A stretch of 64,000 nt of DNA, taken from the NCBI GenBank assembly GCA_024138025.1, contig JAMXBD010001393.1, forward strand, positions 186,001 to 250,000. Reading direction: 5' to 3'. The notes below the pieces were generated by a model. That model saw only the letters and a program-made list of their open reading frames with translations. It ran no database searches and was not told the DNA's origin. The translations under genes were made by a program, and so were the position numbers. The stretch comes from Combretum micranthum (taxonomy: Eukaryota > Streptophyta > Magnoliopsida > Myrtales > Combretaceae). Shown one piece after another: positions 1 to 12,222 of the stretch (position 1 is the stretch's first letter; every line of letters starts with the position of its first letter).

Positions 1-864
1 AAAAAAATTCCTTAATTTTTTGTACCATTTTGTTATGTTCCTATAAGTATAAGAGGAATTTGATCATTTTCAAACACAATTTACTCTATTCAAATTCAAA
101 CTTGAATTCTAAGTTCATCTTTCTTAATTCCTTCCCCCACACTTAATCTTGACATAGTCCATAATGTCAAAAACAATAAGAATCAAGTAGGGAAAAACAA
201 CATGTAATAGCTCAAAGCAAGATTAAACAAATTGAAGGGTTGAGATATTCCCTGATATATAACCGTGGGTGCAAGTGTATTATCAATCATAGCCAAATTT
301 CTCAGGTGCATTCAGGTCCTTCATTCAATCTTTTATGCACATCTTCTTTTATGTTTCAATTGGCGGCCTTGAATTTTGATTCTATTCTCCCCTGCATTTC
401 ATTTCTTGATTTAATCTACTTTTGTTCTAAAAACTTATTTATCTAAACAAGAACAAGATAGCGAGAAAAACTAATGATGTAAAAAATAGACCAAAGGTCA
501 ACCCCAACATGTTGGGAGGTCAGGGGTTAAACTGAGTTCCACTAGGAGTCGAACTCGGGTTAATAAAAAAATTAAAATTTAAGTTATATCATATTAAAAT
601 TAGGATTATTACATTTTAAGTGTTCTATTTTCAAGGTTTTTTTTTCAATATCCTATTTTTAGAATTTTTTCTACAATAACATTTTTTTTTATTTTTTTAC
701 CCTATATATGTGTTGGTGATAAAAACATGAAAAAAAAAAGGAAATTTAATTTAATACACTCTTAATAAGATTCAGTCTTAAGAGTTACAACACTTTTATA
801 ATTTAACATGTATTATGCCTATTACTTTTCATTTCTTCTTTATTGGACATAATAAATAATCAAT
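1..864. other. AT-rich non-coding stretch
   Basis: No coding region, RNA gene or clear element was found apart from a weak SINE-like patch near 470-565. The stretch has long A and T runs. The short reading frame at 240-446 has no recognisable similarity. Confidence 0.5.
470..565 (-). repeat. possible 5'-truncated SINE-like fragment
   Basis: On the minus strand a GAGTTCGACTCC stretch resembles a pol III B box. It is followed by a short body and a T-rich tail, as in plant tRNA-derived SINEs. No A box is visible, so this is a tentative fragment only. Confidence 0.22.
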
Positions 865-2383
865 GTTGTCACACCCCAGAAGGCATCACATACCACAAGA
901 TACACCATGGCATGGACAATTTTTTTTTTTTTTGAAAATAGGATCACAAGGTTGTTAAGATGAGAAACTTCGTAATACCTATAAGTTCTTTACAAGAAAA
1001 GAAAAATCATCCATAAGCCAATAATAACTCTTAACAAGGTTACAACTTAAAGGAAACAATAGAAGGTCCTATACAAGGAGACTATCGTCACTCTCACTCG
1101 AGCCCTAGATTTTCCCATCAAGATCTACTACGTTTGTTCATCACCGGCTTATATCCACTATAAAGACCCTAAAAGCAGGTAAAATTTAAAGGAGTTTGAG
1201 CAAACCATAGCTCAATGAGATAACCTTGCAAGATGGAAGACCTATGGATATGGTCTTCAATCCATTAGGAATACTCTCACGAATGAATGTAGGTGATTCA
1301 AATCACACTTCAAGCAAGGGTCAAACAAGTTTAATTACAATCATATGCAATGTCACACTTAAACAGATCATATGGATAATTTGGATGACCAGAATCCAAA
1401 CCATGGGAATTTATGCCCTCCTTTAGGGGTTGAAGGATCGATATTAAGTAATCTATGCCCTGGAAAGACTGAGAACTAAGGAAAGGGTGCTTTCTTAACT
1501 TGTAGCATTCAACTCATTGCTTTTAGCTATTTCATTTTGAAACTCATTTATATTGAAACATAGCCTCGAACTTCTCCTTAGATATAACTAAGAGGGGAGG
1601 ATTTCATTTAAACTGTTTTATGAAAAAAAACCTCAAACTTTCCCTTAGATATAACTAAGGAAGAAGGATTTCCTTTGAAACACATTTTGTTGGAAAAAAT
1701 AACCTCTAATTGCTCCTTAGATTTAGATTAAGGGTCAAACAAGTCTTAGATCAAGTTATTGGCACTCACATGATAATCAAACAATCCACAATAAGTAATT
1801 ATCTAATAGCATCAAACATATCATTATCACTTCCGCTATTAAGGCTTGTCACAACAACAATCACCATACAACAAACATTATATCCGTCCCCATATGAAAT
1901 CAATTATAATCATATATATATATATATATTAGGTGCAACTATATTACAAGCACATCATCATGATAAGAATTCAAGTTACTCACTTTTGTATTTGGTTTAA
2001 AGATCGTAGTAGTCTTTAGGAAAGTCAAGGTCTTGATTGGAAGCTCTTATAGAACAACAAGCATATATCACCAACATATAACAAAGTAGATATAACTCTT
2101 ATCAATGCTTTAAGCGTTATGAATTCTTGTTATAAACTTCTTAACTTAAGCTTAGCACTATCGCATATAACTAAGGTTGGGCCGAGGGTCACATTACTAC
2201 CCAAAACTAAGCTTGTCCTACAACAACTAAAGGTTGAGGGTCACTTAGGAAAGTATCGCGGGGTACTTGGGTACAAGAAAACATGTTGCATCTTAATAAA
2301 TTTAAGGGTCAAGGGTTGATAAAAACATGTAGAGTTTGTATCGAGGGCACATCAAGGGCTCGACCTTAGGCCTCAACCAAAGC
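865..2383 (-). repeat. Ty3/gypsy-type LTR remnant, minus orientation
   Basis: The plus strand begins TGTCACACCCC at 865, the reverse complement of the GGGGTGT(G/A)ACA ending typical of chromovirus-like LTRs. The phrase around 1410-1435 (ATGCCCTCC, GGGGTTGA) recurs in the LTR-like interior at 25365-25390, so the two belong to related families. Matching sequence appears to resume after 4155, up to about 4620, which suggests that the plus-strand LTR at 2384-4155 inserted into this one. The boundaries are inferred. Confidence 0.4.
1564..1735. repeat. diverged tandem repeat, about 70-bp period, 2.5 copies
   Basis: Three units start at about 1564, 1631 and 1703. Each opens with CCTC(G/A/T)AA or CCTCTAAT, followed by a CCTTAGAT(A/T)TA core and an A-rich stretch. 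The third copy is partial. The array sits inside the minus-strand LTR remnant. Confidence 0.5.
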
Positions 2384-2520
2384 TGTTGTAATATACAAAT
2401 AAATATTTTATAGTGAATGGTAAAGATGTCATTTGATATAAACTAGGAGGGTTTATGGTCAACCCTAATATATAATGAATTATTTTGTTGGTTAACAGAC
2501 ACATGATGGAAGATGAACAA

Positions 2521-2640
2521 GCGTTATTAAAGATGAAGAGACGTTATTAAAGATGAAGAGACTTTATTAAAGATGAAGAGGGATTATTAAAGAGGAAGAG
2601 GCATTGTTAAAGATGAGGAGGCATTATTAAAGATAAAAAG
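2521..2640 (+). repeat. six tandem copies of a 20-bp unit
   Basis: Six consecutive 20-bp units occupy exactly 120 bp. The consensus is close to RCRTTATTAAAGATGAAGAG. Units 1-3 differ at only a few positions and units 4-6 are slightly more diverged. The array ends about 15 bp before the LTR TATA box, where an LTR enhancer would lie. Confidence 0.9.
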
Positions 2641-2654
2641 TTATTTCTAGTCTT

Positions 2655-2664
2655 CTATATATAA
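2655..2664 (+). promoter_or_regulatory. TATA box of LTR copy 1
   Basis: CTATATATAA lies about 15 bp downstream of the 20-bp tandem array and is followed by a pyrimidine-rich leader. This fits the U3/R boundary of an LTR. Promoter activity is inferred from position only. Confidence 0.45.
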
Positions 2665-4155
2665 CCTAAGCTTCCTCTTACACCAAAACCATTCTAAACC
2701 ATAGATTTCTCTCTAAAACCTCTCTATAGGTAATCTTAACATCAAGGGAGATAAAAATCAAGATCAAGTTGAGTGACTCCTCTCCAATTCTTTAGAGATT
2801 TAAAGGGACTGATCTTTCCTTGAAGTTTTCCTTTGGATTTTGAAGGGAGTTTTGGAAAAAAACTTTAAGTCTATTGAAGAATTTAGTATTCTACAATCAA
2901 GGAGGAACAAGAATCAAAGAAGAGGTAAGTGATTCTTCTCAATTCTTTTGGTGATTTTAAAAGTGAAATCATTTCTCATTTTCCTTATCGTTTGAAGGGA
3001 GTTCTTAGAGAATTGGAGGAAACCTTAATTTGTAGAGTTTAGAGATTTTATGGTTTTACAAATCAAAGGAGAAAGGTGTGTACAAACCTAGATTTATAGT
3101 TCTTTTCATATTAGGGTTTAGATGATTAGAAGATATGATTATATTATAGAAATATGTTTTGAAATTAGTTTTGATTATGTGATCATATGCTTTTGGTGAA
3201 ATTAGGATTCCAGTTCCCAAAGTGGTTTCAGGTATGACTTTACCTTGCTTGTTGTTTGTGCTTGTGGGTTTAGAAGTATAAATTGTCCTAAATTTTATCT
3301 AGCTTAAAATTGAATATTTTTGCTGCTTGTACTTGCTTACTATTAGTAAAGACTAGGTAGACTGTGATACTAACGCTGACGCCCTGATGATCTATGTGTA
3401 AGGTTATTTCAAGCGGACTTGTGCATAGAAATGATTTCGATAGTTTAGGAAGTGGTACGAGTACGGTACTTTGGGTGTATAGGAGATTCCCAACACCATA
3501 TATGTATATATTATATTTTCATATTGGTTTTTTTTTTTTTTTTTTTATAGAGGCATGAGTTACTCTGGATTTAAGACTATTTGCAATTGATTCTAAACTG
3601 TGTTGATTGCTGGCTAATCAAAGATAGTAACCTATGGTTGATGCATTAGTTACTAGGTTGTATGTGAATTTATATGTTATATGCTCATATGTATGTGTTT
3701 GTGGTATGGTGTACTGGATCTTTGTGCTCATTCTTTTATCTTTTTTAGGAACTAGTGAAGATTCCGTAGTTTTGATCTATCGGACTAAAATGTCTATGTG
3801 GACTATGGGGTGGACAATAGTGGACCTGATTATCCTGCTGATTTCTAGAATTTCTTTGGATTAAAGATTAGGGTCATTTGAAGACTATTAGAAGATTTAT
3901 ATTTTTTTTATAAGTTCTGAAATATTATGAAAGTTTCCTTTTAATGTTTTAAGTTTAATTTGAGTTGGCCTTGGTTTGTGTCAACAAAGTTAATCAGAAG
4001 TTTTGTTATATGAAATATTTTAAAATAGGTACCCCTTTATATGAGTATTGAATATAATATCTATATTTGTGGTTTAATGAAATAATAGCCTTAGCATACC
4101 TATCTCAAATAAGGACACGTGGTGGGTTGTAATGCCTTCATATTAGGGTGTTACA

Positions 4156-7100
4156 GCTATGCTTAAAAGCTTCATTTTAACTTTGGTCTCAACAAGCATT
4201 AGTGGCAGTCGCGGTGTCATTGAGGGCTCGATAGTAGGCCACGACACTTACTAAGTATTCTTATTTGAGCATTCTTAAGGAGCAACAAGCTTTATGTTTT
4301 TGAGGGGAAGTCAAGGCTCAACTTTAGGCCATGACAGACACTATTCATAAAAACTTTACCCTTCGACACTTATACTAAACTTACCTTTGAGCCACACAAG
4401 GCCAACATAGGGTGCGACACTAACAACTATTAGAGCCACATTAAGGGAAAAGCTTATGCCTCGGTAGCAGCAACAATATACAGATCAACCCCAAAACAAC
4501 TCCATCATCTCACTGCACATATAGATCAGGTCTAAATATTAGAACATGTATTGCAACATCCTAACTCACCCATAACAAATAACAGACAGATCCAACACGA
4601 GGCTAAATGTCTAGAACCTATCTCTAGAACATCAAAAGAACTAAGAGGGCTGGTTTATTTTGTTTTATAACATATTTCTTCATTTTCATTTAGATTAAGC
4701 TTGAAAAACATTTATTTAAACACAGGTAACAAATTTACCAAACTTCTAGGCATTGACAGCTTAGAAAACATACTTTAAAACTTTTTAGAAAGTGAGGCCT
4801 AGGTTTGGTTTTATAAACATATTGTGTTTGTTAAACTCAACATTCCTTAACAAATCAGATCCATTTTTCAGTTTTTCAAGACATAGTATCTTGATAAAGT
4901 CATATTTTATCACTTTTCATTGATTAAATCATACTAAATTATTATTGATTTATATAAATCATGAGGAAATGGTACTTAAGTATGCTAATTTTGATATGTC
5001 GGATCTTAAAGGACTTATATGTAAAAGCAATTGAGAGGAGATTCATGCAAATATGAAGAATTGGGAAATTCAAGCTGGCAAATGAAGAAAGAAGGTCACC
5101 AGACTCCACCACAAAACAATCAACACCGACAACATCAAAACAAAGGTTGCCAAATTACTACAACAAAATCAATCAGCTTTCAATATTTTACTTGTATGCC
5201 AGCTACTGGAGAAGATACGCCACCGGCCTTGAGCTAGCATAAACCTAAGCTACTTCCAATGCTACTCCAAAGTCAGCTGCTATCTCGTCTCAGAAATTAT
5301 TACAAAACATTTAATACCGGTAAATTTGTAACCAGTGCCATTGGCCTTAAGCTGGAGTACACTTACACTAACTTTAACATAGCCGGCCATCTTACTTCAA
5401 AAATTAATTACAAATTGAAGGCTGGCATGTAAGCCATCGGAGTACAGATGTAAAATGCCAACTTATGTCCTATGCGTGTCTTTTCATATATATTCTTCTT
5501 TTATGGATCTTAACTCTAAACTATTTTCCCCTACTCCTTGATAGAGATTAGGGCATAGAACACTAGAAAGTTTTTGTTTTTATTTTTATTAATGATTCTA
5601 CACCAGGATTAAGTAGAAGATACTATTTAAACATGGGATCATTGATTAAGGTGATTTCATTCCTTTTTATTTGATTTCATGTTTTGGATATTATCTAAAT
5701 CTTTTTCCTATTGATCTTATTTAGGGTTTTGAGTTACTGATTTGAATTATCTAATCGATGCTTTTCTGTTATTGATTGAACTGTTGTTTGTATTCGAATT
5801 GTTAATGCTAATTCAGCGATCATGTATTTTGGATTGATTTTGGAATACATGATAGATTAGGATTGCAACTGGGAAATTACTTTCTAATCGATTTTGTGAT
5901 TAGCTAGTTTGGATTATAAATGTTGTAGGGATATGGATTTGAATTCGATTAGGGTTTGAAAAATTTATAAAGATTAGTCAATTGATCACTTTCGTAGGAA
6001 TAAGGAATATTGATTGATTAATTTAGGGTAATTACTTTCTTTGGGAAAAGTTGTTTTTACTTGGTTCTTAATTGTTTGAAAAAAACTAAACCCATTAGCA
6101 ATTTAGATCGCAAGCTTATTTTGGTCAATAGTATACATTCAATTGATTTTCTAATTTGTTAGCTATAAACCTAATTTGATTAAAGGTGTTGGAAATCTCA
6201 TATTTTTGTAGATTAATTATATCTAAATTCTAACTATATCTTTTTGATTTGCCTACCTACATTTTGGAAAAATATAATTGAGAGCTAGTCCTCACTCTCT
6301 ATGGACATGACTCGGTATTCAGTGAAATTTTGATTACTGCACATGCCCCCGGTACATTAGCCGGTAAATATCTATGCATATAAAGGAACTTAAAAGGATA
6401 TTAAAAAGAGTTTTAAAAAGCACATATAGAAAAAGCATGATCATATATGCTAAAAAAATGTTTCACGCGTGAATGGTTAAATGTGCACATGTACTAGTAT
6501 ATTTAATAAAGGCTTTTACTACAACTTCCGAAAACATGCTAAAGCGAAGATACTGCTCATAACTTCTCGAAAAATAAAGTAAAATGAAGTTACCTATTGT
6601 GTGTTTGAAGAAGATCACTTTTACTTTTTCGTTTCAAAACTCTGGTTGTAAAGCTTGTAAACACGATCTTTGGGTTTTTCAAACTAAAATGCAAAGGTTT
6701 TAAGAGAACAGAGTTTAAGCAAGCAAAAAGAAAGCATTTTTAAAAGAGTATATATTTTTAAAAATATCGAGTTTACTTTCTTAACACAATAACACCCAGT
6801 TGGTGTAAACTTTCATATCACTCTTTAGCTTTTTTTATGTTAAAGGAAAGATAAATATTATTTACTAGGAGTTGTTCTTTCAACATTTAATAAAAGAGGT
6901 TTTATTTGAGAGAAAAAGGACAATGTCCCATGCTTTAAAGCTTATTGCTGTCGGCATGCATTAAGTTATGTGAGACTTTAGAAATAAATGTAATCATGAC
7001 AAAGGCTCAATGCATGTAAAACAATATATTTTATGACTAGAAACATTAATTAATATATTGCTAAAACAATTATTATTTTTAGGTGGTAAAATTCATTTTT

Positions 7101-7349
7101 AATTTCTTTAAATTTTTAACTCTTGCTATGGCAAGACCTAGGGATGACAAATGACAAATGTTGAACTTGTTTAGCATATTCATTTAAACTATATGGGTGA
7201 TGCTAATGTGTGTGTGTGTGTGTGTATTCTAGAAAGGCTATTTTGAGTTTAACATTGTATCAATTTGTAACATGACAATATATCATTTTGTTTTCTTTAG
7301 TGTTTCTTTTGGATCAAACCATATTAGATACTTGATATAATTTTGTACG
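4156..7349. other. non-coding repeat debris
   Basis: The first 450 bp appear to continue the minus-strand LTR remnant seen before 2384, with phrases such as GGCCACGACAC in common with the earlier segment. The rest is AT-rich and unclassified. It holds a (TG)n run near 7208-7225 and TCTCTATGG-type sequence near 6296 that may be retroelement leader. No protein-coding remnant is visible. Confidence 0.4.
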
Positions 7350-8364
7350 ATACTTCTTTTGGAGGTGGTAGTCTTGCAATCACTTCTACCTTGGCTCTAT
7401 TAACTTTTATTCCCTTCTGTGAAACCTTGTATCCAAGCACTATTCCTTCTTTACACATAAAGTTGCATTTCTCCCAGTTTAGTACCAAGTTAGTCTCTTC
7501 ACAGCGGATCAAAACCTTTTCTAAGTTGGCCAAGCATTCACCAAATGAATTTTTGAAGATCAAGAAATCATCCATAAATACTTTCATAATCTTCTCCACC
7601 AAATCATAAAAAATTGCTAACATGCACCACTGAAATGTAGCTGGTGCAGTACAAAGCCTAAAAGGCATCCTTCTATAAGCATAAGTGCCATAGGGACATG
7701 TGAAGGTAGTCTTTTCTTGGTCCTCTGGAGCGATAGGTATTTGAAAGTACCCAGACATCCCATCAAGATAGCAATAGTACATATGTCTAGCAAGCCCCTC
7801 TAACATCTTATCAACAAATGGTAGAAGAAAATGGCCCTTCTTGGTGGCTTCATTTAACTTTCTATAATCTATGCATACCCGCTATTGAGTCACAGTTCTC
7901 ATTGGAATGAGTTTATTTTTCTCATTAGGAACCATAGTCATCTCTCCTTTCTTAGGTACTTGTGTTGGGCTAACCCAAAAATTGTTAGATATGGGATATA
8001 TCATCCCAGCATCAAGAAGCTTGATAACTTCCTTTTTAACAATATCCTTCATATTCGAGTTTAACCTTCTGTAATGTTGCATAACAGGCTTATACCCTTC
8101 TTCTAACAAAATTTTGTAAGTATGGAAGGATGGGTTAATACCCTTAATGTCAAAAATCTTCCAAGTAATAGCTTGTTTGTGGGCTTTGAGGACCGAAATA
8201 AGTTGTTCCTTCTGTTCAGTTGATAACTCTAAAGAAATAATTACTGGTAGCTCAGAGTTCTTCTCTAGGAAGGCATACTCAAGAAAATTTGATAGTTGCT
8301 TTAATTCAAGCATCGATACCTCTTCAATAGAAGGCTTCAACCGTGCTTTAGTGTTTTTCTTCAA
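7350..8364 (-). pseudogene. Athila-like reverse transcriptase, broken
   Basis: The minus-strand reading holds the linker and RT core. It has a YRRLN-type block, WVSPTQVPKKG, then RVCIDYRKLNEATKK, LDGMSGYFQI, APEDQEKTTFTCPYG, RMPF.LC.APATFQ and the catalytic VFMDD box, ending at LPPPKEV. One in-frame TAG near 7884 replaces the Trp of the usual TGWR.CIDYR motif and splits the frame into 8364-7882 and 7881-7324. The Gly of RMPFGLC is Arg here. The element is dead, and the distal RT, RNase H and integrase are lost. Confidence 0.85.
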
Positions 8365-8379
8365 TTCTTCAAATCCATT

Positions 8380-9115
8380 TCAAGGTATAACTTGCTCTTT
8401 AACATCCAATTCTGCTATAATAGCTTTAACCTTAGGATTCAACAATTCTTTCTCTTCATTGTGAGTCAAACTCAATTTCATTTCATCTATAGATAAAATT
8501 TTCCCAGTATGTTCACACACTGAAGAATCCACAATATCAATTGAGTAATAGGAGTCATCGGATCCCATTGGATGTTTTAACGCTACAGAAATTGTTACCA
8601 CCAACTCTTCATCTTCCACTTTAAGGGTGAGCTTCCCATCCTCAACATTTATAACTGCTCTAGTAGCTGCGAGAAAAGGTCTTCCCAGAATCAATGGCAC
8701 ATCCCTATCTTCATTCTTGTCAAGTATCACAAAATCCATGAGATATATAAAGTTGCCTACCTTCACTAAAACATCTTCAATAATTCCTTTTGGAATTTTT
8801 TACAGATCGATCAGCTAACTGAAGACTCATGCGAGTGGGGTAATGTTCAGTTAAGCCTTCAAGACCCAATTTCTTGAAAAAAGAATAAGGCATAAGATTA
8901 ATGCTTGCCCTAAGATCGGCCTATGCCTTATCCATAGATAATTCCCCCATTACAGATATAATGGTGAAGCTTCCAGGATTGTAGAGACAATTAGCTCCCA
9001 CTTCAATTGTAGAGACATCCTCCAATTTCCTCTTATTAGATAAAAGTTCCTTAAGGAACTTAACGTATTTAGGCGTTTGAGAGAGGGCTTCCACAAATGG
9101 TATATTAATATGAAG
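8380..9115 (-). pseudogene. Athila-like retropepsin region, broken
   Basis: The minus strand reads LHINIPFVEALSQTPKYVKF, then KELLSNKRKLEDV, then the aspartic protease. The catalytic DLGAS motif is DLRAS at about 8905-8920 and is preceded by an in-frame stop. One extra A near 8803 shifts the frame before IPKGIIEDVLVKV. The C-terminal half is open as DVPLILGRPFLAATRA at 8766-8380. The catalytic Asp is kept but the essential Gly is lost. Confidence 0.75.
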
Positions 9116-10861
9116 TTATTTAAACAAGGCTAAAAATTTACCAAACTGCTCTTTATCTTTACCCTGGTGGAGATGAGCAGGATATGGTATTTTGAGCACA
9201 TACTCTCTCACTGTTAGAGGTTGTTTCTTTTCTAGTTCAGCTATATCTTTATCAGTATCTTGACTTTCTTCAACTTCCTTCTCAACAATTTTCTCAAGTT
9301 CCTTCTCACTTTTACTAGAAATTTCCTTTCCACTCCTCAATTTTTTTGTCTTCACCTGTTCCTTAGTATTATTCTCTGTATTATTAGGAAGTGAACCTTG
9401 TTGTTGCTTAAAAAGCATTTTAGCCAATTGGCCAATTTGCTTTTCCAAGTTATTGATAGATGCCTCTTGATTCCGACGACATACATCAGAACTCTGGATA
9501 AACTGTGTCAGAAGGTCTTCTACATTTGGCTTTTTCTCAAGTGGTGGTAAAGCAAGGGGTTATTAGGGTGCTGATAAAGTTGGAAATTGTTGAGATGCTT
9601 GTAATTGTTAAGGTAATGGCTTATGCAACCCTGGTGGAAAGTTTGATCTTTAGGCATTTTGATTGGTCCAGGAAAAATTAGGATAATTTTTCTAACCATG
9701 ATTATATGTATTGCTGTAGGATTATAATTCCCTATCCCTCTATTAAACTTATTCATAAAATTCACTTCCTTCATGCTTGAACTAACTCCAAGAACATAAG
9801 AATCTCCCATTGGACAATTTGAAAAGATCATAGGAGAACCACTCTGAGGCAAAACATCCATGTTTGATTGCATTCTACTTATTTGAGCTGTAAGTGATGC
9901 CACTTATGCTTAAAGTTGAGAAACCATATTTGAATCATACATGGCAGCTATTTGCCTTGATATGTTCCTTTTACCATGCCAATCGAATGCGTTATGTGCC
10001 ATTTCTTCAATCAACTCATAAGACTCAAGAGCACTTTTCTTCATCAATCATTGTCTTCAACTGACCACCAAGAGAAGTATAGAAGATCCTAACCAAATCA
10101 TGTAAAGAAATCCCATGGTGAGGACAATGCCTAAAGAGTTCCTTGAACCTTTGCCAAACTTCATAAAGTGATTCACTCTCATACTGGCAGAAGGAAAATA
10201 TCTCGTTTCTTAATTGAATTGTCTTATTAAGTGGAAAAAACTACTCTAAAAGCTTCCGTGCCACTAGATCTCAATTTTTCAAGGAATGAAGGGTAGTGAA
10301 TTTAACCAAAATTTTGCCTTATCCCTAAGAGAAAAAGGGAATAATATGAGGCATATCCATCATCTGATACCCTATCACTTTTGATGGTAGGACAAATTTG
10401 TAGGAAACTTGTCAAGTGATCATGTGGATCTTCTAAAGCCCCCTACCGAAGAATTGATTTACCTACACCATTTGAATTAAAGCAAGCTTCAACTTAAAAT
10501 TGTTTGCCTATATTGTGGGCCATGCAATGGATGGTGCAACTCCATCAATCGTGGGCATAAAGTACTCTTACATAGGTCTATGATGTTCATTGAGAACTTG
10601 ATTTGGCTCAATCTCATTTCGAGTAACTGGAATAGGATTATTTGCATTTCCGTGAGCTTGAATTAGAATGTTCTCATTCCTAGAAACTTGATTCTAGTCA
10701 TTTCGATTTCCGTCAACTTGATTTGGATCATGTCCATTCTCATTTCCTTCCATGATGCTTGAATTTCTCGAGTTAATTCTTCTTTCTCTCAACCTTTTGT
10801 GAAATGTCCGGTCTATCTTGGGATCAAAATCAAGATCTTCTAATGAAGAATTACTTGTCAT
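9116..10861 (-). pseudogene. Athila-like gag polyprotein, broken
   Basis: A likely start Met is at 10861 (MTSNSSLEDLDFDPKIDRTF). It is followed by an Asn-rich leader and the core that reads PTIDGVAPSIAW, then GALEDPHDHLTSFLQICPTIKSD. The C-terminal segment has the MEKQIGQLAKML block and a Lys/Glu-rich linker at 9448-9116. At least two stops lie in the leader (near 10693 and 10570) and further stops and frameshifts lie across 10500-9900. The order and motifs match Athila gag. Confidence 0.7.
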
Positions 10862-10989
10862 AAACTGCAAGAGATGACCAATGGATTAGAGTTTGTATGA
10901 TATATCCAAGAAGAGAAAGAAATAAATAAATTGCAAAATAAAAAAAATTGACTAAAGTCACAGCTCATTAGGCTTTCCTAATATTGCCA

Positions 10990-11009
10990 GATCCCCGGCA
11001 ACGATGCCA
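10990..11009 (-). other. primer-binding site, tRNA-Asp type
   Basis: The minus strand reads TGGCATCGTTGCCGGGGATC, close to the tRNA-Asp-complementary PBS of Athila-type elements (one or two mismatches to TGGCGCCGTTGCCGGGGA). It lies a few bases after the LTR end. Confidence 0.8.
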
Positions 11010-11016
11010 AAACTTT

Positions 11017-12222
11017 GATGTGTGTTTATGATCACAAGTTAAAATTTATAATCCCGTTAATTCTAGATCCACACAAGACAACACACCTATCTTATAGTAT
11101 AGGAATTAATTCGGATGTCATCCTAAGGATCTATGGGCAAGTACTAGTAATACCTTTTTACTACTATTTAGCCTAACTTATTAAATTGATTATGCTAATT
11201 CTAATTGACTAATTAAAGTAATGACTAATATACCCTAATTATAAAGGTATGAGTGCTTTTCTTGGTTTTAAAATGAATTCACAACAATGCCCCTAATTTT
11301 GATCCATCCTAACTCTTATCTCTTGTAATAGTTTTAATTGATGAATTGTTAAATCTTGAACTATAGGGTTTCTTGATTAAATCAATTACTCTATTCAAGT
11401 TAATTAATTCCTAATCCTATATGGGATAATGGGAATCTCTTCCTTCATTAACTTCAGTATAGAATTGCATAAAACTCATAAACCCTACATAAAGATTGAA
11501 TCTTTATGATAAAAATTTGAAGTCTCCTTATGTCTAGGTGAAACATGCAAATTATCATTCATGGGTAATCTATCCTATTGATTGAAATTTCTTTCTAATC
11601 AACAAGAATCAAGCATGCAATAATCTTGGCAAAAAATTATCATAAGACAATTTATATAACATGAATGAATTCAAAACCTGTGCATACAAATCTACTCTTC
11701 CATAGAATAGAAAATTAAAACAAAGAATCTATAAGAGTTTAGAGAAATCATGATGTGATAAAACCCTTTAAAGCAATTGCTGTGAATCCCTTGAATGTTG
11801 ACCAGCCACCTTCCTTGAAAAGCTCTCTAAGATGTGTTCTTTTAGGGTTAGGAGTGAAATATGATGGTTCGGATCCCCAAAAATAACAGAAAAAGAATGA
11901 ATTTATAGGATTTCGAACATACATGACCCGTGTATGTGGGTTGTGTACACTGTAACGTCTTAAAAATTCAATATTCTTTAATTTGTACACTGCACATAGT
12001 TCATGACTCGTGTATCTTGGTTGTGTACTCTTGATGGCTTCAAAACTTCATCAGATCTTTGTTCTTTTCATTATAAAAACCTTCAAAAACTCCATCAACC
12101 TCTATTTAACTCTGAAATGAATAATCATTCAATGAGTATCCTTCTCTTTAGTAGATCAACAAAATATCATATAAAATATGATCAATAAAGCACAATAATT
12201 AAAGGTCTTAGGACATTTATCA
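11017..12222 (-). repeat. 5' LTR of the Athila-like element
   Basis: The LTR runs from TGATAAATGTCC (minus strand, 12222) to CACACATCA (11017), about 1.2 kb, directly upstream of the PBS. No second LTR copy was found on the left, in keeping with truncation. Its start was chosen from the TG...CA termini and the PBS position. Confidence 0.6.

Larger units (their letters stand above)
2384..4155 (+). repeat. Ty3/gypsy-type solo LTR-like repeat, copy 1
   Basis: The segment starts TGTTGTAATA and ends GGGTGTTACA. It holds a TATA box near 2655 and an upstream tandem repeat. Blocks around 3350-3500 and 3640-3720 are similar to blocks at 61590-61750 and 61850-61930, and more weakly to 45000-45180, so this is one member of a dispersed family. 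No gag or pol remnant is adjacent. No convincing 5-bp target duplication was found, so the ends are approximate. Confidence 0.5.
7350..12222 (-). mobile_element. Athila-like Ty3/gypsy retrotransposon, truncated and decayed
   Basis: Read on the minus strand, the order is LTR (12222-11017), PBS (11009-10990), gag, protease region and reverse transcriptase. RT similarity stops abruptly after the LPPPKEV motif near 7350. RNase H, integrase and the 3' LTR are missing. The coding parts carry several stops and frameshifts. The tRNA-Asp-type PBS and the gag/RT motifs fit the Athila group of Ty3/gypsy elements as known in plants. The lineage is assigned by motif recall, not by search. Confidence 0.8.

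Noticed and set aside
2521..2640. CRISPR-like regular repeat
   Set aside because: The 20-bp units are directly adjacent with no spacers, and the window is plant nuclear DNA.
8147..8464. plus-strand frames across the Athila-like element
   Set aside because: They are shadows of the minus-strand gag/pol reading, which has the recognisable motifs.
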